Positions 1 to 8,993 of a stretch of 37,669 nucleotides of DNA are shown piece after piece. Source of the stretch: Phycisphaeraceae bacterium (GTDB lineage Bacteria; Planctomycetota; Phycisphaerae; Phycisphaerales; Phycisphaeraceae); assembly GCA_019634195.1 (NCBI GenBank), contig JAHQVV010000222.1:1-37669 (forward strand), given 5' to 3'. The position numbers and the translations under genes are program-made. The notes below the pieces were generated by a model. The model was not told the origin of the DNA. It saw only the letters and a program-made list of their open reading frames with translations, and did not search any database. Numbering within the stretch: the first letter of the stretch is position 1; each line of letters opens with the position of its first letter.

Positions 1-3000
1 ACGTTGTCGCCCATCTCGAAGGCGAGGTTGAGCTTCTCGACTTCTTCGCGGGCCGAGGCATTGGGGGCTTCGTTGGGGTCCAGCGAGGTGACGCCGTGGC
101 CGATCGCCGGGCCGTTGATCTTCATGAAGACGATGCCTAGGCGGTTGGCGATGTACTCCATGAGCGTCGTCTTGCCGTAGCCGGGCGGAGAGATCAGCAG
201 GAGCAGGCCCATGCGGTCGGTGCGTTTGTTCTCGCCGGTCGTGCCGATCTGCTTGGCGAGGTTGTCGCCGATGAGTGGGAGGAAGACGGAGTCGATGAGC
301 TTGTTGCGGACGAAGCTGGTGAGTACTTTTGGCTCGAACTCTTCGAGGCGCATCTCGTCGCGGGCGTCGTCGATGAAGCGTTTCTTCATCTCGGTGTACG
401 CCTCGAAACGTGGCACGTCCTCGGCGGTGAACCGGGCGAGCCGCGACATGAAGCTATTGAAGTGCAGCTCGATCGTTTCGCTGTCGATGACGCGGTGCGT
501 GCCGATGAGCCCGTCGATGGTGCGGCGAACCGAGACGTCGAGCACGCGGCCCAGTTCGTCTCGGCCTTCGAAAACCAATGCGGCGGCCTCATCGATGTAC
601 TCACGCAAGGCGTCGACCTCGGCCGGCGAGGCGCCGCCATCCAGGAACGCGCCGAGCCAATCGCGGATCAGTGTGAACTTCTCGACCGCGTGGTCGGCCA
701 GGTCGGCGAGCGACTGCTCGAAGTCGGTCTGCTTGGCGGTGTCTTTGAGCTGGGTCTCGAATGCCTCGCGGAGGGCGGAGGCCTCGGGGCTCGTGACGAA
801 GCCGGTCGCGTCGGTGGTGAGCTGTTGGAAGAGGTAGGTGCCGGCCTGCTCGACGAGCGCGGCGTCGAACACCGGGTGCTGCGCAGTGAACTCATGCAGC
901 AAGGTTTGTGCGCGGTGGATGTAGAGCCGCTGCTTCTGCGCCCCCGGGAACAGCCGGCGGACCGCACCGAAGCCGACGAGTTGGGCGCGGAGCAGGGCAC
1001 GCTCGGCGTTGTCGCCGCGGGTCAGCCAGAACATCGACGCGATCGCACGCGCGGCGCTGGGGAAACGCAGCAGGCCGATCGATGAGCCGATATCGACCAG
1101 CTCACGGAGGATTTTTGTGGCGTCGGCGTCGTGGACGCCCTTGGTGTAGCCCTCGCTGTAGCGCGGGGCCATGTATTTCTGGACGAGCGAGAGCACCGCG
1201 TCGTCTTCGAGCGTGGCGAGGTCGTCGAGGGCCGGGACGGCGACGCGGTTGTCATCGCTGGCGCGGGCGAGCCGCGTCGCTTCATCGGTTGCTTCGGAAT
1301 AAATCAGGTACGCCAAGAACTCGGCGCGGTAAACGTCTCCGGATTCCGACACGACCTCGCGGTCCCAGACGGGGCGCGTCGCGTTGAAGGCTTCATCCGT
1401 GATGGGTTCGAAGAAGCGCGTCCCCGCCAGGTGCAGCTGCATCTGGTCGTCGCGCAGCACCGTGGTCAGGTCGATGTTCTGGGTGTTGATCGAGAAGCGG
1501 TGCTTGCCGAAGCGGATGACGTTGCCGCCTTCTTGCAGCTCGTTTCGGTCCTTGAGCTGGCGGACGGCGTCCTCACGGGTGGATTTCAGGCGCGACTGGA
1601 TGTCATCGACCTTGACGGTGTCGTCGAGGTCGGCGAGTTCCTCGATGATGTCACGGAGCTTGTCGATCATCAGGTCGCCGGCGTAGTAGCCGTTGATCGC
1701 CTCGACGTTGTCCATCGACTCGATGCGCGACCTGATGCCGCCGAGGATGCGGTCGGCGGCCTGTGCCAGCGCGTTGGCTCGCTTGTTCCGCTTTTCAACG
1801 AGCTGGACCTTGCGGTTCTCGAACGCGTTGTAGACCTCGTCGCGCTTCTCGGTGAGCTGCATCACGAACTCGTCGAACTCGGCGAAACGCCCTTCCAGTT
1901 CCTCGACCTGAACCATCATCTTGGTCAGGTACTGATCGGTCTTCTCGGGCGTGTCGCAGAGGTCCAGGTAGTTCACGACGGACTGGTTGAGCAGCTTGAG
2001 CTGGCTGTTGAACTCGGCGATCCCCTCGGTCCGGCCAAGCTCCTGCATCCTGTTGCGCAGGCGGGTTCGTGAGGCGTTGAGTTCGGCGAAGATCGCGCTG
2101 ATGCCGTCGATGATGGCGGTGCGCTGGGTGGCGTCGTCGATCTTGAGGTTGCCGACGATATCGATGAGCATCTCGAGCTCGCCGTTGGTCTTGAGGATCG
2201 CGTCTTCGAGCGCTTTGGCCTCGGTGACCTTGGTGACGGCTTCGATGGCGGCTTCGTGCTCGCTGGCGGCGACCTCGTAGGGCTGCAGCGACGCGTCCTG
2301 CAGCAGGAACTCGACGGTCCGCTGGCTGAGCGCCTCGACCTGCTCCTGGACCTCTTGCTCGAGCGAATCGATCAGGGCGGTGTCGGCGTAGCGCAGTTCT
2401 TTGAGCCCGATGATCTTGCCGCGCACGCCGCGCAGCGAGCCGAGCGCCTCGACGTAGACGTTAATGTTGTCGTAGATGCGCGTCGCGTTGCGGTTGACCA
2501 GGTCCTTGGCTTCCTGTGCGATCGCGTCGGTCTGCTGGCGGGTGTTCTTGCGGATGCGCGTGACTTTTTCGAACTCGCCCACGGCGGCCTGCGCGGTGTC
2601 GTTGATCCCTTTCAGGGTTTCAGCCAGCCCGAAGCACGCCGCATCACCGAGCCAGAAGAACGAATCGAGCAGGTCCTGCGTCGTCGAGACGATGTCGAGG
2701 TACAGCTCGGCATAAGGGTCGTCGCGGTCGATGAGCCCGAGCACCTGCGTGCACTCGGCCATGCCGCGGACGATGTCGCGGTTGCCGATCTTGAAGAGGT
2801 AGCTGTCGCTTTGTTCTTCGGGCACGAAGTTGGGGCCGACGATCGGCGTCTGCCAGACCTGCACGGCGTGGTGCTTCTGCGGCTCGCTGTCGGCGATGAA
2901 GTAGACGAGGGTGCCGTCTTCGAGGAACGAGTAGCCGTTGCAGATCGTCGGGGTCTCGACGCGTTGGCCGATGAGGTTGTACGCCATGAGCACGTAGGTG

Positions 3001-4097
3001 CCCGACAGGCGGTTGTAGAAGACGTAGAGGTGGTCTTCGCCGTTGGGCGCCGCGACGCGCTTCTCGAAGGTCAGGTTGTCCGGCACGTTGGGGAACGACT
3101 GCAGCTCGCCTGTCGCGAGGTAGTATCCGCCGGCGAAGATCAGGCCGTGGTCGTCCGGCAGCAGCACGCAGGCGTGGCCCAGCGCGTCGCAGCGGTGGAC
3201 CTCTTTGAGCTTGTCGTTGAAGATAAAGTAGCGGTGCGTGTGTTCCTGGTACGGGCGGATGCGCAGCAGGATCAGGTGGCCGTCGACGACGTACTCGTAC
3301 TCCGCGTCGTCGAGTGTCTGGTCCGGGTCATCGACGGGCTCGCTGTAGATGCCTTGGCCGGTCGCGGTGTTGTCTTCGATCTTGATGGTGAGGTCGCCGC
3401 CGGTCGTCTCGACGAAGATGCGGTCGTCGATAGCGATGTGCGGGTGGGCGCCGGGGCGCTGCTCATCGCGGCCGGCCCGTGTCCACTTGAAATCGTGCTG
3501 ATCGGGGTAGCGGACCTCGTGGTCGGATCGGTTGTCGATGTACTTGATGCTGCGGTCGTCGCCCGTCCCCTCGAAGGCCCACTTGAAGGCTTTGAAGTCG
3601 TTGACATCCCGCCCGACGCGGAACTTCATGTAGAGGAACGGCCCCTTCACAAAGAACTTCGCGAAGGTCGTGGTCTTGTAGTAGCGGTACAGGTCGGCGA
3701 AGTCTTTCTTGAACGCTTCGTCGTTCAGGATGTCTAGCGGCTTAGGCTCGAACTTGTTGTCGACGAAGTCGAAGCACGCGAAGACGTCCGTCAGGCTGAT
3801 CCCCTGCTTGAGGCCGAACTGCACGTTGTACCCGACGAGGACCTGCCTGCCGATCGAGACCATGTCGCGCGGGATGCAGTTGTGCGCGGTGGTGATGCGG
3901 TCGGTGTTGGTGAGCTTGAACTCGATCGAGCCGAAGACGTCTTTGCGCGCGGTGTTGAGCTGGTCAAGCTTGGTGCGCAGTGCGCCGCCCTGCGCGCCCA
4001 GGCGGTTCTTGATGACCTCGTAGGTGCCCTGGTCGAGCTGCTCGCCCTCGGCGTGCCCCGACTGGGTGGGCTGGGTTGTGTCAGATGATTCGGCCAT
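1..4097 (-). CDS. Giant AAA+ ATPase of the DUF3686 'DNA repair ATPase' type (partial, C-terminus beyond the window)
   Basis: An open frame runs from an ATG at 4095-4097 to the left edge without a stop, giving at least 1365 residues, so the C-terminus is missing. The N-terminal half (to about residue 470) looks like a large beta-rich domain, for example the stretch starting YNVQFGLKQGISLTDVFACF. The middle (about 480-850) is helical and likely coiled coil. Near residues 1300-1315 there is a P-loop (LISPPGYGKTTLMEY), so the AAA+ domain is only beginning where the window ends. This architecture, a long N-terminal region followed by a C-terminal AAA+ module, fits proteins annotated as DUF3686 'DNA repair ATPase'; the repair role is an annotation label, not shown here. 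It lies 109 bp downstream of the flotillin gene in the same direction and probably belongs to the same operon. No strong ribosome binding site precedes the ATG. Family assignment is from memory of the architecture; the P-loop is seen directly. Confidence 0.75.
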   Translation of the reverse strand, partial: MAESSDTTQPTQSGHAEGEQLDQGTYEVIKNRLGAQGGALRTKLDQLNTARKDVFGSIEFKLTNTDRITTAHNCIPRDMVSIGRQVLVGYNVQFGLKQGISLTDVFACFDFVDNKFEPKPLDILNDEAFKKDFADLYRYYKTTTFAKFFVKGPFLYMKFRVGRDVNDFKAFKWAFEGTGDDRSIKYIDNRSDHEVRYPDQHDFKWTRAGRDEQRPGAHPHIAIDDRIFVETTGGDLTIKIEDNTATGQGIYSEPVDDPDQTLDDAEYEYVVDGHLILLRIRPYQEHTHRYFIFNDKLKEVHRCDALGHACVLLPDDHGLIFAGGYYLATGELQSFPNVPDNLTFEKRVAAPNGEDHLYVFYNRLSGTYVLMAYNLIGQRVETPTICNGYSFLEDGTLVYFIADSEPQKHHAVQVWQTPIVGPNFVPEEQSDSYLFKIGNRDIVRGMAECTQVLGLIDRDDPYAELYLDIVSTTQDLLDSFFWLGDAACFGLAETLKGINDTAQAAVGEFEKVTRIRKNTRQQTDAIAQEAKDLVNRNATRIYDNINVYVEALGSLRGVRGKIIGLKELRYADTALIDSLEQEVQEQVEALSQRTVEFLLQDASLQPYEVAASEHEAAIEAVTKVTEAKALEDAILKTNGELEMLIDIVGNLKIDDATQRTAIIDGISAIFAELNASRTRLRNRMQELGRTEGIAEFNSQLKLLNQSVVNYLDLCDTPEKTDQYLTKMMVQVEELEGRFAEFDEFVMQLTEKRDEVYNAFENRKVQLVEKRNKRANALAQAADRILGGIRSRIESMDNVEAINGYYAGDLMIDKLRDIIEELADLDDTVKVDDIQSRLKSTREDAVRQLKDRNELQEGGNVIRFGKHRFSINTQNIDLTTVLRDDQMQLHLAGTRFFEPITDEAFNATRPVWDREVVSESGDVYRAEFLAYLIYSEATDEATRLARASDDNRVAVPALDDLATLEDDAVLSLVQKYMAPRYSEGYTKGVHDADATKILRELVDIGSSIGLLRFPSAARAIASMFWLTRGDNAERALLRAQLVGFGAVRRLFPGAQKQRLYIHRAQTLLHEFTAQHPVFDAALVEQAGTYLFQQLTTDATGFVTSPEASALREAFETQLKDTAKQTDFEQSLADLADHAVEKFTLIRDWLGAFLDGGASPAEVDALREYIDEAAALVFEGRDELGRVLDVSVRRTIDGLIGTHRVIDSETIELHFNSFMSRLARFTAEDVPRFEAYTEMKKRFIDDARDEMRLEEFEPKVLTSFVRNKLIDSVFLPLIGDNLAKQIGTTGENKRTDRMGLLLLISPPGYGKTTLMEYIANRLGIVFMKINGPAIGHGVTSLDPNEAPNASAREEVEKLNLAFEMGDN

Positions 4098-4129
4098 GAT
4101 CTTTGTGCTGCAAGCCTGGCGGTCCGGCA

Positions 4130-4166
4130 CCGGGTCGGCCGGGGCATGCTTGCGCATGGCACCCGG
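4130..4166 (-). other. Nested hairpin between flotillin and ATPase genes
   Basis: The 109-bp gap between the two genes contains CCGGGT (4130-4135) paired with ACCCGG (4161-4166), enclosing CATGC (4145-4149) and GCATG (4154-4158). On the minus (transcribed) strand the inner loop reads GCAA, a GNRA tetraloop. There is no U-run after it, so attenuation or mRNA processing between the two cistrons is more plausible than a simple terminator. Function is inferred only. Confidence 0.3.
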
Positions 4167-4206
4167 CCTTCGTCCCCCGGAAGCCCCCCGGACGGGTGGA
4201 AACGGT

Positions 4207-6354
4207 TTAGTTCAACAGCCCAAGGGAGCCGACGGTCTTGTCCTCGACGCCGGCCTGCTTGGCCAGGCCCAGGAGGTCGCTGATCTGCTCCTTGAGCTTG
4301 CCGCCCTTGTCCTTGGTCATGATCTGCGTGAGCAGCGCGGCGACGGAGAGGTTCTTCGCGTCCTCGCTGTCGATCCCGACCTGATCGATGATGGACTTGA
4401 CTTGCCTCCCGAAGTACTCGCCGTCGCCGTTGAAGAACGTCGACTTGATGTCGGACAGGTGCTTGCTGGAGTCGAACAGGCGGTCGGCCCGCTTGCCCTG
4501 GGTGACCGAGTGCAGCAGCGTGTCGAAGATCTCGGTCTCGCCGCCGATGATGTCGATCTTCGCGGACTTGAGCGCCTCGCCGAGGATCTTGGCCTGCTCG
4601 GCGACGATGTCCTTCTTGATGTTGATCTCGGCCAGCTCGACCTTGAGGTCCTTGTCGAGCTGGAGCTTGTACTCTTCGTGCTCTTTGCCCACGCCGTCGA
4701 GCTTCTGCATCGCCTCGGCCTTCGCGGCGACGCCGTCGGCTTCCGCGGCGTAGCGTTTCTGCATGCCCTCGGCCTCGGCGTCGAAGCCTGCTCGTTCGGA
4801 CTCGGCTTCCGCCAGGCCCTTGGCCTTGATCGCTTCCGCCATCGCCAGGTCGCCCGCGGCTTCCGCCTCGGCCTTCTTCTGGACGACCTCGGCCTCGGCG
4901 CTGCCGTACTTCTGCACCGCGCCCGCCTTCGCGTTCATCACTTCCGCTTCGGCCAAGCCGGATGCGGCCTGCTCGGCACGCACCGCCTCGGCGAGCTTGA
5001 TCTTGCCGATCGCCTCTTTTTCGGCCGCCTGGCGACCCGCCTCGGCCTCGATCAGGATCTCGTCCGCCTCGAACTGGCTGGCCAGCTTGCTCGCCTCGGC
5101 CTTCTTCACTTCCTTGACCTTGTCTTCCTCGGCGACCGCTTGGGCTGCCGTCACGGTGACTTCCTTGGCACGCTTGGCCGCGGCGATCTCGTGCGTGTCC
5201 TTGATCTTCTCTTCTTCTTCCACGACCGCACGCTCGACGACGACCCGCTCGCGGATCACGTCCTGGATCGCCTTCTTCTCGACCTCGACGGCCTTGTCTT
5301 TTTCAATCGTCGCGAGCTCGACCAGCCGTTCACGCTCGGTCGCTTCGAGCTGCTGCTCTCGCGCGACGCGTTCGGCCTCGACTTTGTCCGCCTTCTCGCG
5401 GTTGCGGGCCGCGATGATGACCTGCCGCTGCTTGTTTTCTTCGGCGACTCCCAGCTCTTCCTCCGTCGAGATGCGCGCCTTCTCGGACTTGTACCGCTCT
5501 TCTTCTTCGACCTTCTGAGCCTCGGCCGCTTCGCGCGCCTGCACCGTCGCGATCTCGCGTTCCTGCTTCGCCACCGCGTCGGCTTCTTGACGCTCCAGTT
5601 CCAGGATCGCTTCGCGTGCTTCGACGTCCTGCTTCTTGATCGTCTTCTCTTTTTCTCGCGCGATATCGTTGGCTTGAACCGCTTCATGTGCGGTCAGGTC
5701 CGTGATCTTCTTAATGCCCTCGGCGTCGAGGATGTTGTTCGGGTCCAGCTTCTCGAGGTCGGTCTGCTCGAGGTAGTCGATCGCCGCGTCGTCGAGGATG
5801 TACCCGTTGAGGTCCGTGCCGATGTGGGCGAGGATCTCGTCCTTGAACTTGTCCCGCTCGGTGTACAGATCGGTGAAGTCGAACTTCTTGCCAACGGTTT
5901 TGAGTGCTTCAGAGAACTTGGCGTCGAACAACTCGACCAGCCGGTCCAGGTCGGAGGCTCGGCGGACGCCGATGGAGTCGGCAACCTGGAGCACGTCCTT
6001 GGCGACGTTGTTGACGCGGATGAAGAAGGCGACTTTGATGTCGGCGCGGACGTTGTCTTTACAGATCAGCCCCTCCGAGCCGTGTCGATAGATCTCTAGC
6101 CGTTTGACCGAGACATCCATGACATCGGCCCGGTGCAGGACGGGGATCACGACCTTGCCGTTGAACTCGGCCTTGGGCCCGCCCTTGCCGCGGATGACCA
6201 GTGCCGTGCCGGGCTCGACCTTGCGGTAGCACTTGATGATGAGCATCAAGAGGCCGAACAAGACCGCGAAGGCGACGAGGCCGACCACGATGATGATGCC
6301 CATCGTCGTGGGGTCCGGTGCCGCGAGAGTGGTAGGAACGTTAGCGATCGTCAT
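4207..6354 (-). CDS. yqiK: Flotillin family (SPFH/band 7) membrane scaffold protein, YqiK-like
   Basis: A 715-residue protein with one N-terminal membrane segment (about 18-40), a band 7/SPFH domain (about 45-240), and a very long Ala/Glu/Lys-rich coiled coil (about 230-590) with the repeated AEAE/KAEAEA pattern typical of flotillins. A compact C-terminal region (about 600-715) follows. Flotillins oligomerise at the inner membrane and organise membrane microdomains. The start has a good Shine-Dalgarno (GGAG, about 8 nt upstream), and the gene begins 15 bp after the YqiJ-like gene, the same order as yqiJ-yqiK in Escherichia coli. The AAA+ ATPase downstream suggests the scaffold serves an ATP-driven machine, which is inference. 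The symbol follows the E. coli homologue by family and context. Confidence 0.9.
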   Translation of the reverse strand: MTIANVPTTLAAPDPTTMGIIIVVGLVAFAVLFGLLMLIIKCYRKVEPGTALVIRGKGGPKAEFNGKVVIPVLHRADVMDVSVKRLEIYRHGSEGLICKDNVRADIKVAFFIRVNNVAKDVLQVADSIGVRRASDLDRLVELFDAKFSEALKTVGKKFDFTDLYTERDKFKDEILAHIGTDLNGYILDDAAIDYLEQTDLEKLDPNNILDAEGIKKITDLTAHEAVQANDIAREKEKTIKKQDVEAREAILELERQEADAVAKQEREIATVQAREAAEAQKVEEEERYKSEKARISTEEELGVAEENKQRQVIIAARNREKADKVEAERVAREQQLEATERERLVELATIEKDKAVEVEKKAIQDVIRERVVVERAVVEEEEKIKDTHEIAAAKRAKEVTVTAAQAVAEEDKVKEVKKAEASKLASQFEADEILIEAEAGRQAAEKEAIGKIKLAEAVRAEQAASGLAEAEVMNAKAGAVQKYGSAEAEVVQKKAEAEAAGDLAMAEAIKAKGLAEAESERAGFDAEAEGMQKRYAAEADGVAAKAEAMQKLDGVGKEHEEYKLQLDKDLKVELAEINIKKDIVAEQAKILGEALKSAKIDIIGGETEIFDTLLHSVTQGKRADRLFDSSKHLSDIKSTFFNGDGEYFGRQVKSIIDQVGIDSEDAKNLSVAALLTQIMTKDKGGKLKEQISDLLGLAKQAGVEDKTVGSLGLLN

Positions 6355-6369
6355 ATTGCAATCTCCATT

Positions 6370-6999
6370 TTAGAAGCCCCGGACGCGGTACACGCCGCTG
6401 TCTGGATCCTGTGACACGATGACCACTTCAGCGCCTTTGGGTAGCGGGTGGTCGGCGCCCTCCAACAGGGCGTTGAGTTTGATCGGTGAGCCTTGGGTCG
6501 AGACCTCGACCTGGCCGTGCTTGTCATCGAGCGTGCCGGACACGACGACGCATCGCTTGCCGATGAAGTCGATTTCGCCGCTGGACTCCGAGCGTTCCAG
6601 GTCCCTGAAGATGCGCTTCAGGGGCGTGCTCACTGCCTTGGTCAGCAGGGCCGCGCCGATGATCATCGGGATCAGAACCAGGAGTTGGAGCAAGATGCCC
6701 CAGTCCCCGACGTAGCGGTACGAGCCGACGCCAACAACCCAGAGGATGAGGATGAAGATCGAGGCGAGAACCGTGAGCGGCACCTCGCCGAGGTTGAAAA
6801 AGCGCATCAGGCTGATCGATGACATCCCCCCGGAACCGGCGTCGATGTCCACGTCGGTGTCGGCATCGAAATCGAAATCAAACGTGTCGATGTCCAACGC
6901 GCCCAGGCAGACCGTCAGCCAATAGAGGATGCAGCAAAGCAGCATGATGGTCAAGACGAGGTTGGCCGGGCTCAGAATGGCTTCGATGAATTCGCTCAT
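6370..6999 (-). CDS. yqiJ: YqiJ-like inner-membrane protein with C-terminal OB-fold (NfeD-like)
   Basis: A 209-residue protein with three predicted membrane helices (about 13-33, 75-93, 102-121). Between helices 1 and 2 lies an Asp-rich segment of alternating D and hydrophobic residues (FDFDFDADTDVDID, 40-53), a hallmark of YqiJ proteins that could bind cations. The last 65 residues (from about 143) form a small beta domain beginning IDFIGKRCVVVSGTL and resembling the NfeD/OB fold. NfeD-type proteins are the usual partners of SPFH proteins, and this is the first gene of the presumed operon, 15 bp ahead of the flotillin. No strong Shine-Dalgarno is visible upstream of the ATG, and the promoter should lie in the divergent region 7000-7232. 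Confidence 0.85.
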   Translation of the reverse strand: MSEFIEAILSPANLVLTIMLLCCILYWLTVCLGALDIDTFDFDFDADTDVDIDAGSGGMSSISLMRFFNLGEVPLTVLASIFILILWVVGVGSYRYVGDWGILLQLLVLIPMIIGAALLTKAVSTPLKRIFRDLERSESSGEIDFIGKRCVVVSGTLDDKHGQVEVSTQGSPIKLNALLEGADHPLPKGAEVVIVSQDPDSGVYRVRGF

Positions 7000-7232
7000 G
7001 GTGGTCTAGCAGGCCGCGTCGGCGCGGCAGGATCGCCTTAAACAGGCAACACGCCTGTCCTTGCCCGGGGCGGTGGTTTCCGGTCGTTCCTTCGACGCGG
7101 CTGGAGAAGATGGTTCCAGTGAAAGGCCCCTCGTTCCTTCGGCGACACAAGCATACCGACAGAGGCGTTCCCGCGTGTGAAAAAACAGGCCTCCCAAACT
7201 GCGAATGCGGAATTCGGCGCTAGACTCTACCT
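7000..7232. promoter_or_regulatory. Divergent intergenic region with a small hairpin and a direct repeat
   Basis: This stretch separates the minus-strand yqiJ set from the plus-strand DUF4345-like gene and must hold both promoters; I see no convincing -35/-10 pair. It contains a hairpin, ACAGGC (7042-7047) with GCCTGT (7053-7058), possibly a diverged arm of the hairpin repeats found at 16780 and 35840. It also contains an 11-bp direct repeat TCGTTCCTTCG at 7084-7094 and 7131-7141, which could be a paired operator. Short reading frames here look non-coding. Confidence 0.35.
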
Positions 7233-7613
7233 ATGGCAAAGGTCTTCCTCATCCTCAATGGCGTGCTCTACATCGGCCTGGCCCTGTGGTGCACCCTGCT
7301 GCCCATGAAGACCAGCGCCGCCATCGGCTTGGGCCTGCCCAACGACTCGGCCAAGAGCGAGTACCTGGTCGTCTATGGCGGGCTCGAACTGGCGATGGGC
7401 GTGTTCTTCCTGCTCTGTGCGTTTAAGGCCAACATGCTCGAGGCCGGGCTGTGGTTCGCTTTGCTCGCCTACGGCTGCCTGATGGTCTACCGCTGGTCGA
7501 TGGTCTTCACGCTCAAGAACCTATCGGGTTTTATCTACGCCATGGTCGTGATTGAAACGGTGATGGCCGCGGTGTCGGCGTGGCTGCTCTGGCGACAGAC
7601 GACGGCCGCATAA
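7233..7613 (+). CDS. Small four-helix membrane protein, DUF4345-like
   Basis: A 126-residue, almost wholly hydrophobic protein with about four membrane helices (roughly 5-24, 47-64, 69-88, 99-120). The motifs P-M-K after helix 1 and YGGLELAMGVFFLL at helix 2 resemble the DUF4345 family of small membrane proteins of unknown role. The ATG directly follows an upstream stretch without a clear ribosome binding site, so translation may be leaderless or the start imprecise. It is followed by another small membrane-anchored protein on the same strand. Family placement is by pattern only. Confidence 0.7.
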   Translation: MAKVFLILNGVLYIGLALWCTLLPMKTSAAIGLGLPNDSAKSEYLVVYGGLELAMGVFFLLCAFKANMLEAGLWFALLAYGCLMVYRWSMVFTLKNLSGFIYAMVVIETVMAAVSAWLLWRQTTAA

Positions 7614-7726
7614 AATGAGCCCTGCCCTTTGGCGCCAACGCAAAACCAGTGGCCCATCTTCTCACGATTGCGATCTTCAATTGCGTTAGGATAGTTGCTC
7701 AAACATTTCGCATCGGAGCCCTCACC

Positions 7727-8281
7727 ATGGTCCTTCCCATCGTTATCGCTGCCGTCGTACTCATCATCGGCGGCATCGCCGCTTACTACATCGCCAGGTT
7801 TATGAAGGGCAGGCTCGAACTCGAACTGTCCCGCAGCTCCGCGAGCTCGGAAGAACTTATCAGCGGCCAGGTGACGCTGGAGGCGAAGAAGAACATCCGC
7901 GGGCTGCTGAAGGTGTCGCTGGTCGCGCGCGAGAAGCGGACCAAGCGTGACAGCGATGGCGACGAGTCCACCGAGTATGTCGAGGTCTACCGCTACGACC
8001 AGGTGCTCGAAGAAACCCGCGACTTCCAGGCGGGCTTCCGGGAGGCGTACCCCTTCGATCTGCTCGCCCCGACGGCCGAGGAGGTCCGCACCGGCGCGGC
8101 CGCGCTCAAGGGGATGGCGGACAAAGCAGGCGGCGGCGTCATGGGCGGCGTCCTCAAAGCCGCCGCCGGCGCGGCCAGCTTCATGTCCGGCCGGCTGTAC
8201 TGGCACGTTGAATCACGCCTGGACGCGGACGGTGTGGACCTGTTTACCAAAGAAAAATGCACGGTGAACCTGAAAGGGTGA
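7727..8281 (+). CDS. Membrane-anchored protein with a possible arrestin/Spo0M-like beta-sandwich
   Basis: I start this gene at the ATG at 7727 (184 residues), because GGAG lies about 8 nt upstream and the residues before it in the open frame are unlike a signal. The product has an N-terminal membrane anchor (IVIAAVVLIIGGIAAYYIA, residues 5-23). The next stretch, with the pattern LELELSRSSASSEELISGQV, looks like the first strands of arrestin/Spo0M-like proteins that begin with a hydrophobic ladder and an 'S.GE.I.G.V' turn. A Gly/Ala-rich segment (about residues 128-155) and a short final beta stretch follow. I do not recognise a catalytic motif. The arrestin-like reading is tentative; it is otherwise a hypothetical membrane protein. 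Confidence 0.6.
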   Translation: MVLPIVIAAVVLIIGGIAAYYIARFMKGRLELELSRSSASSEELISGQVTLEAKKNIRGLLKVSLVAREKRTKRDSDGDESTEYVEVYRYDQVLEETRDFQAGFREAYPFDLLAPTAEEVRTGAAALKGMADKAGGGVMGGVLKAAAGAASFMSGRLYWHVESRLDADGVDLFTKEKCTVNLKG

Positions 8282-8375
8282 AGGCTGGGGTGCGTCTGTG
8301 AAGGCGCGGGCAGTTGGTCTGCTCAGGCCGATTAAACTCAGCCCCCTACCCCCACACACCAGATAGAGGTTTAGT

Positions 8376-8993
8376 ATGTTTAAGCGCCGCGCGTTCCTGG
8401 CCCTGATGGGTGTCTGCCTGGTGGCACCGGTGCGTGTATTCGGCGACATGATCAAGCGGGTGATCCCGGTCACGCTCGGCCAGGCCCACAAAGGCACGCT
8501 CGAGATCGACACGATGCTGCTGGACAGCTACGGCAAGCTGCCGGAGAACGTCCGGCAGTTCTACTTCGCCGCCCGCAAGGTCTTCGAGGCGAACCCCAAA
8601 GCCAACTTCACCGACCCGGCCATCGTCGCGGCGGCGAAGGCGCACGGCGTCAGGCTGATGGGCGGTCCGCTGCTCGGCGATCTTCAGCAAGACAGTGTCA
8701 CGATCTGGCTCCGGCCGAGCGAGGCGAAGACGCTCGTCGTTCGCGTTGCCGAGCAGGGGCAAGCCTCCAGCCAAATGTTTGGCACCGATGTGGAGAAGCC
8801 CGGCTCGGAGCAGCGTCTCAAGCTGTTCGGGCTGTCGCCCGCAACCGCGTACGACTACGAGGTGATGTCCGGGGGCAAGACGCTCGCCTCGGGCTCGTTC
8901 ACGACCGCGCCGAAAGCCGAGGAGCCGACGACCTTCCGCCTCGCCTTCGGCACCTGCTTCCACAAGATCGGGCTGCACAATCCGAACCTTATG
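8376..8993 (+). pseudogene. Truncated PhoD-type alkaline phosphatase: Tat signal and N-terminal domain only
   Basis: The reading frame starts with a twin-arginine-like signal (KRRAFLALMG followed by a hydrophobic stretch), matching the known Tat export of PhoD enzymes. A fibronectin-like N-terminal domain follows, with the typical sequences VTIWLRPSEAKTLVVRV and TFRLAFGTCFHKIGLHNPNL at its end, which in the family lead into the metallophosphatase domain. At about 8990 the homology stops. The frame stays open to 9077 but those residues are antisense to a pseudopilin, so all metal-binding and catalytic residues are missing. A Shine-Dalgarno-like AGAGG precedes the ATG. The remaining phosphatase domain is nowhere else in this window. 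Confidence 0.75.

Noticed and set aside
2256-3737. A 493-codon plus-strand frame opposite the DUF3686 ATPase
   Set aside because: Antisense to a continuous minus-strand frame with clear protein character; composition is typical of a shadow.
4024-6099. A 691-codon open frame on the plus strand opposite the flotillin gene
   Set aside because: It is the antisense shadow of the Ala/Glu-rich flotillin. GC-rich coding sequences give long reverse frames, and its residues (long runs of Leu, Val, Arg, Asp) match no family.
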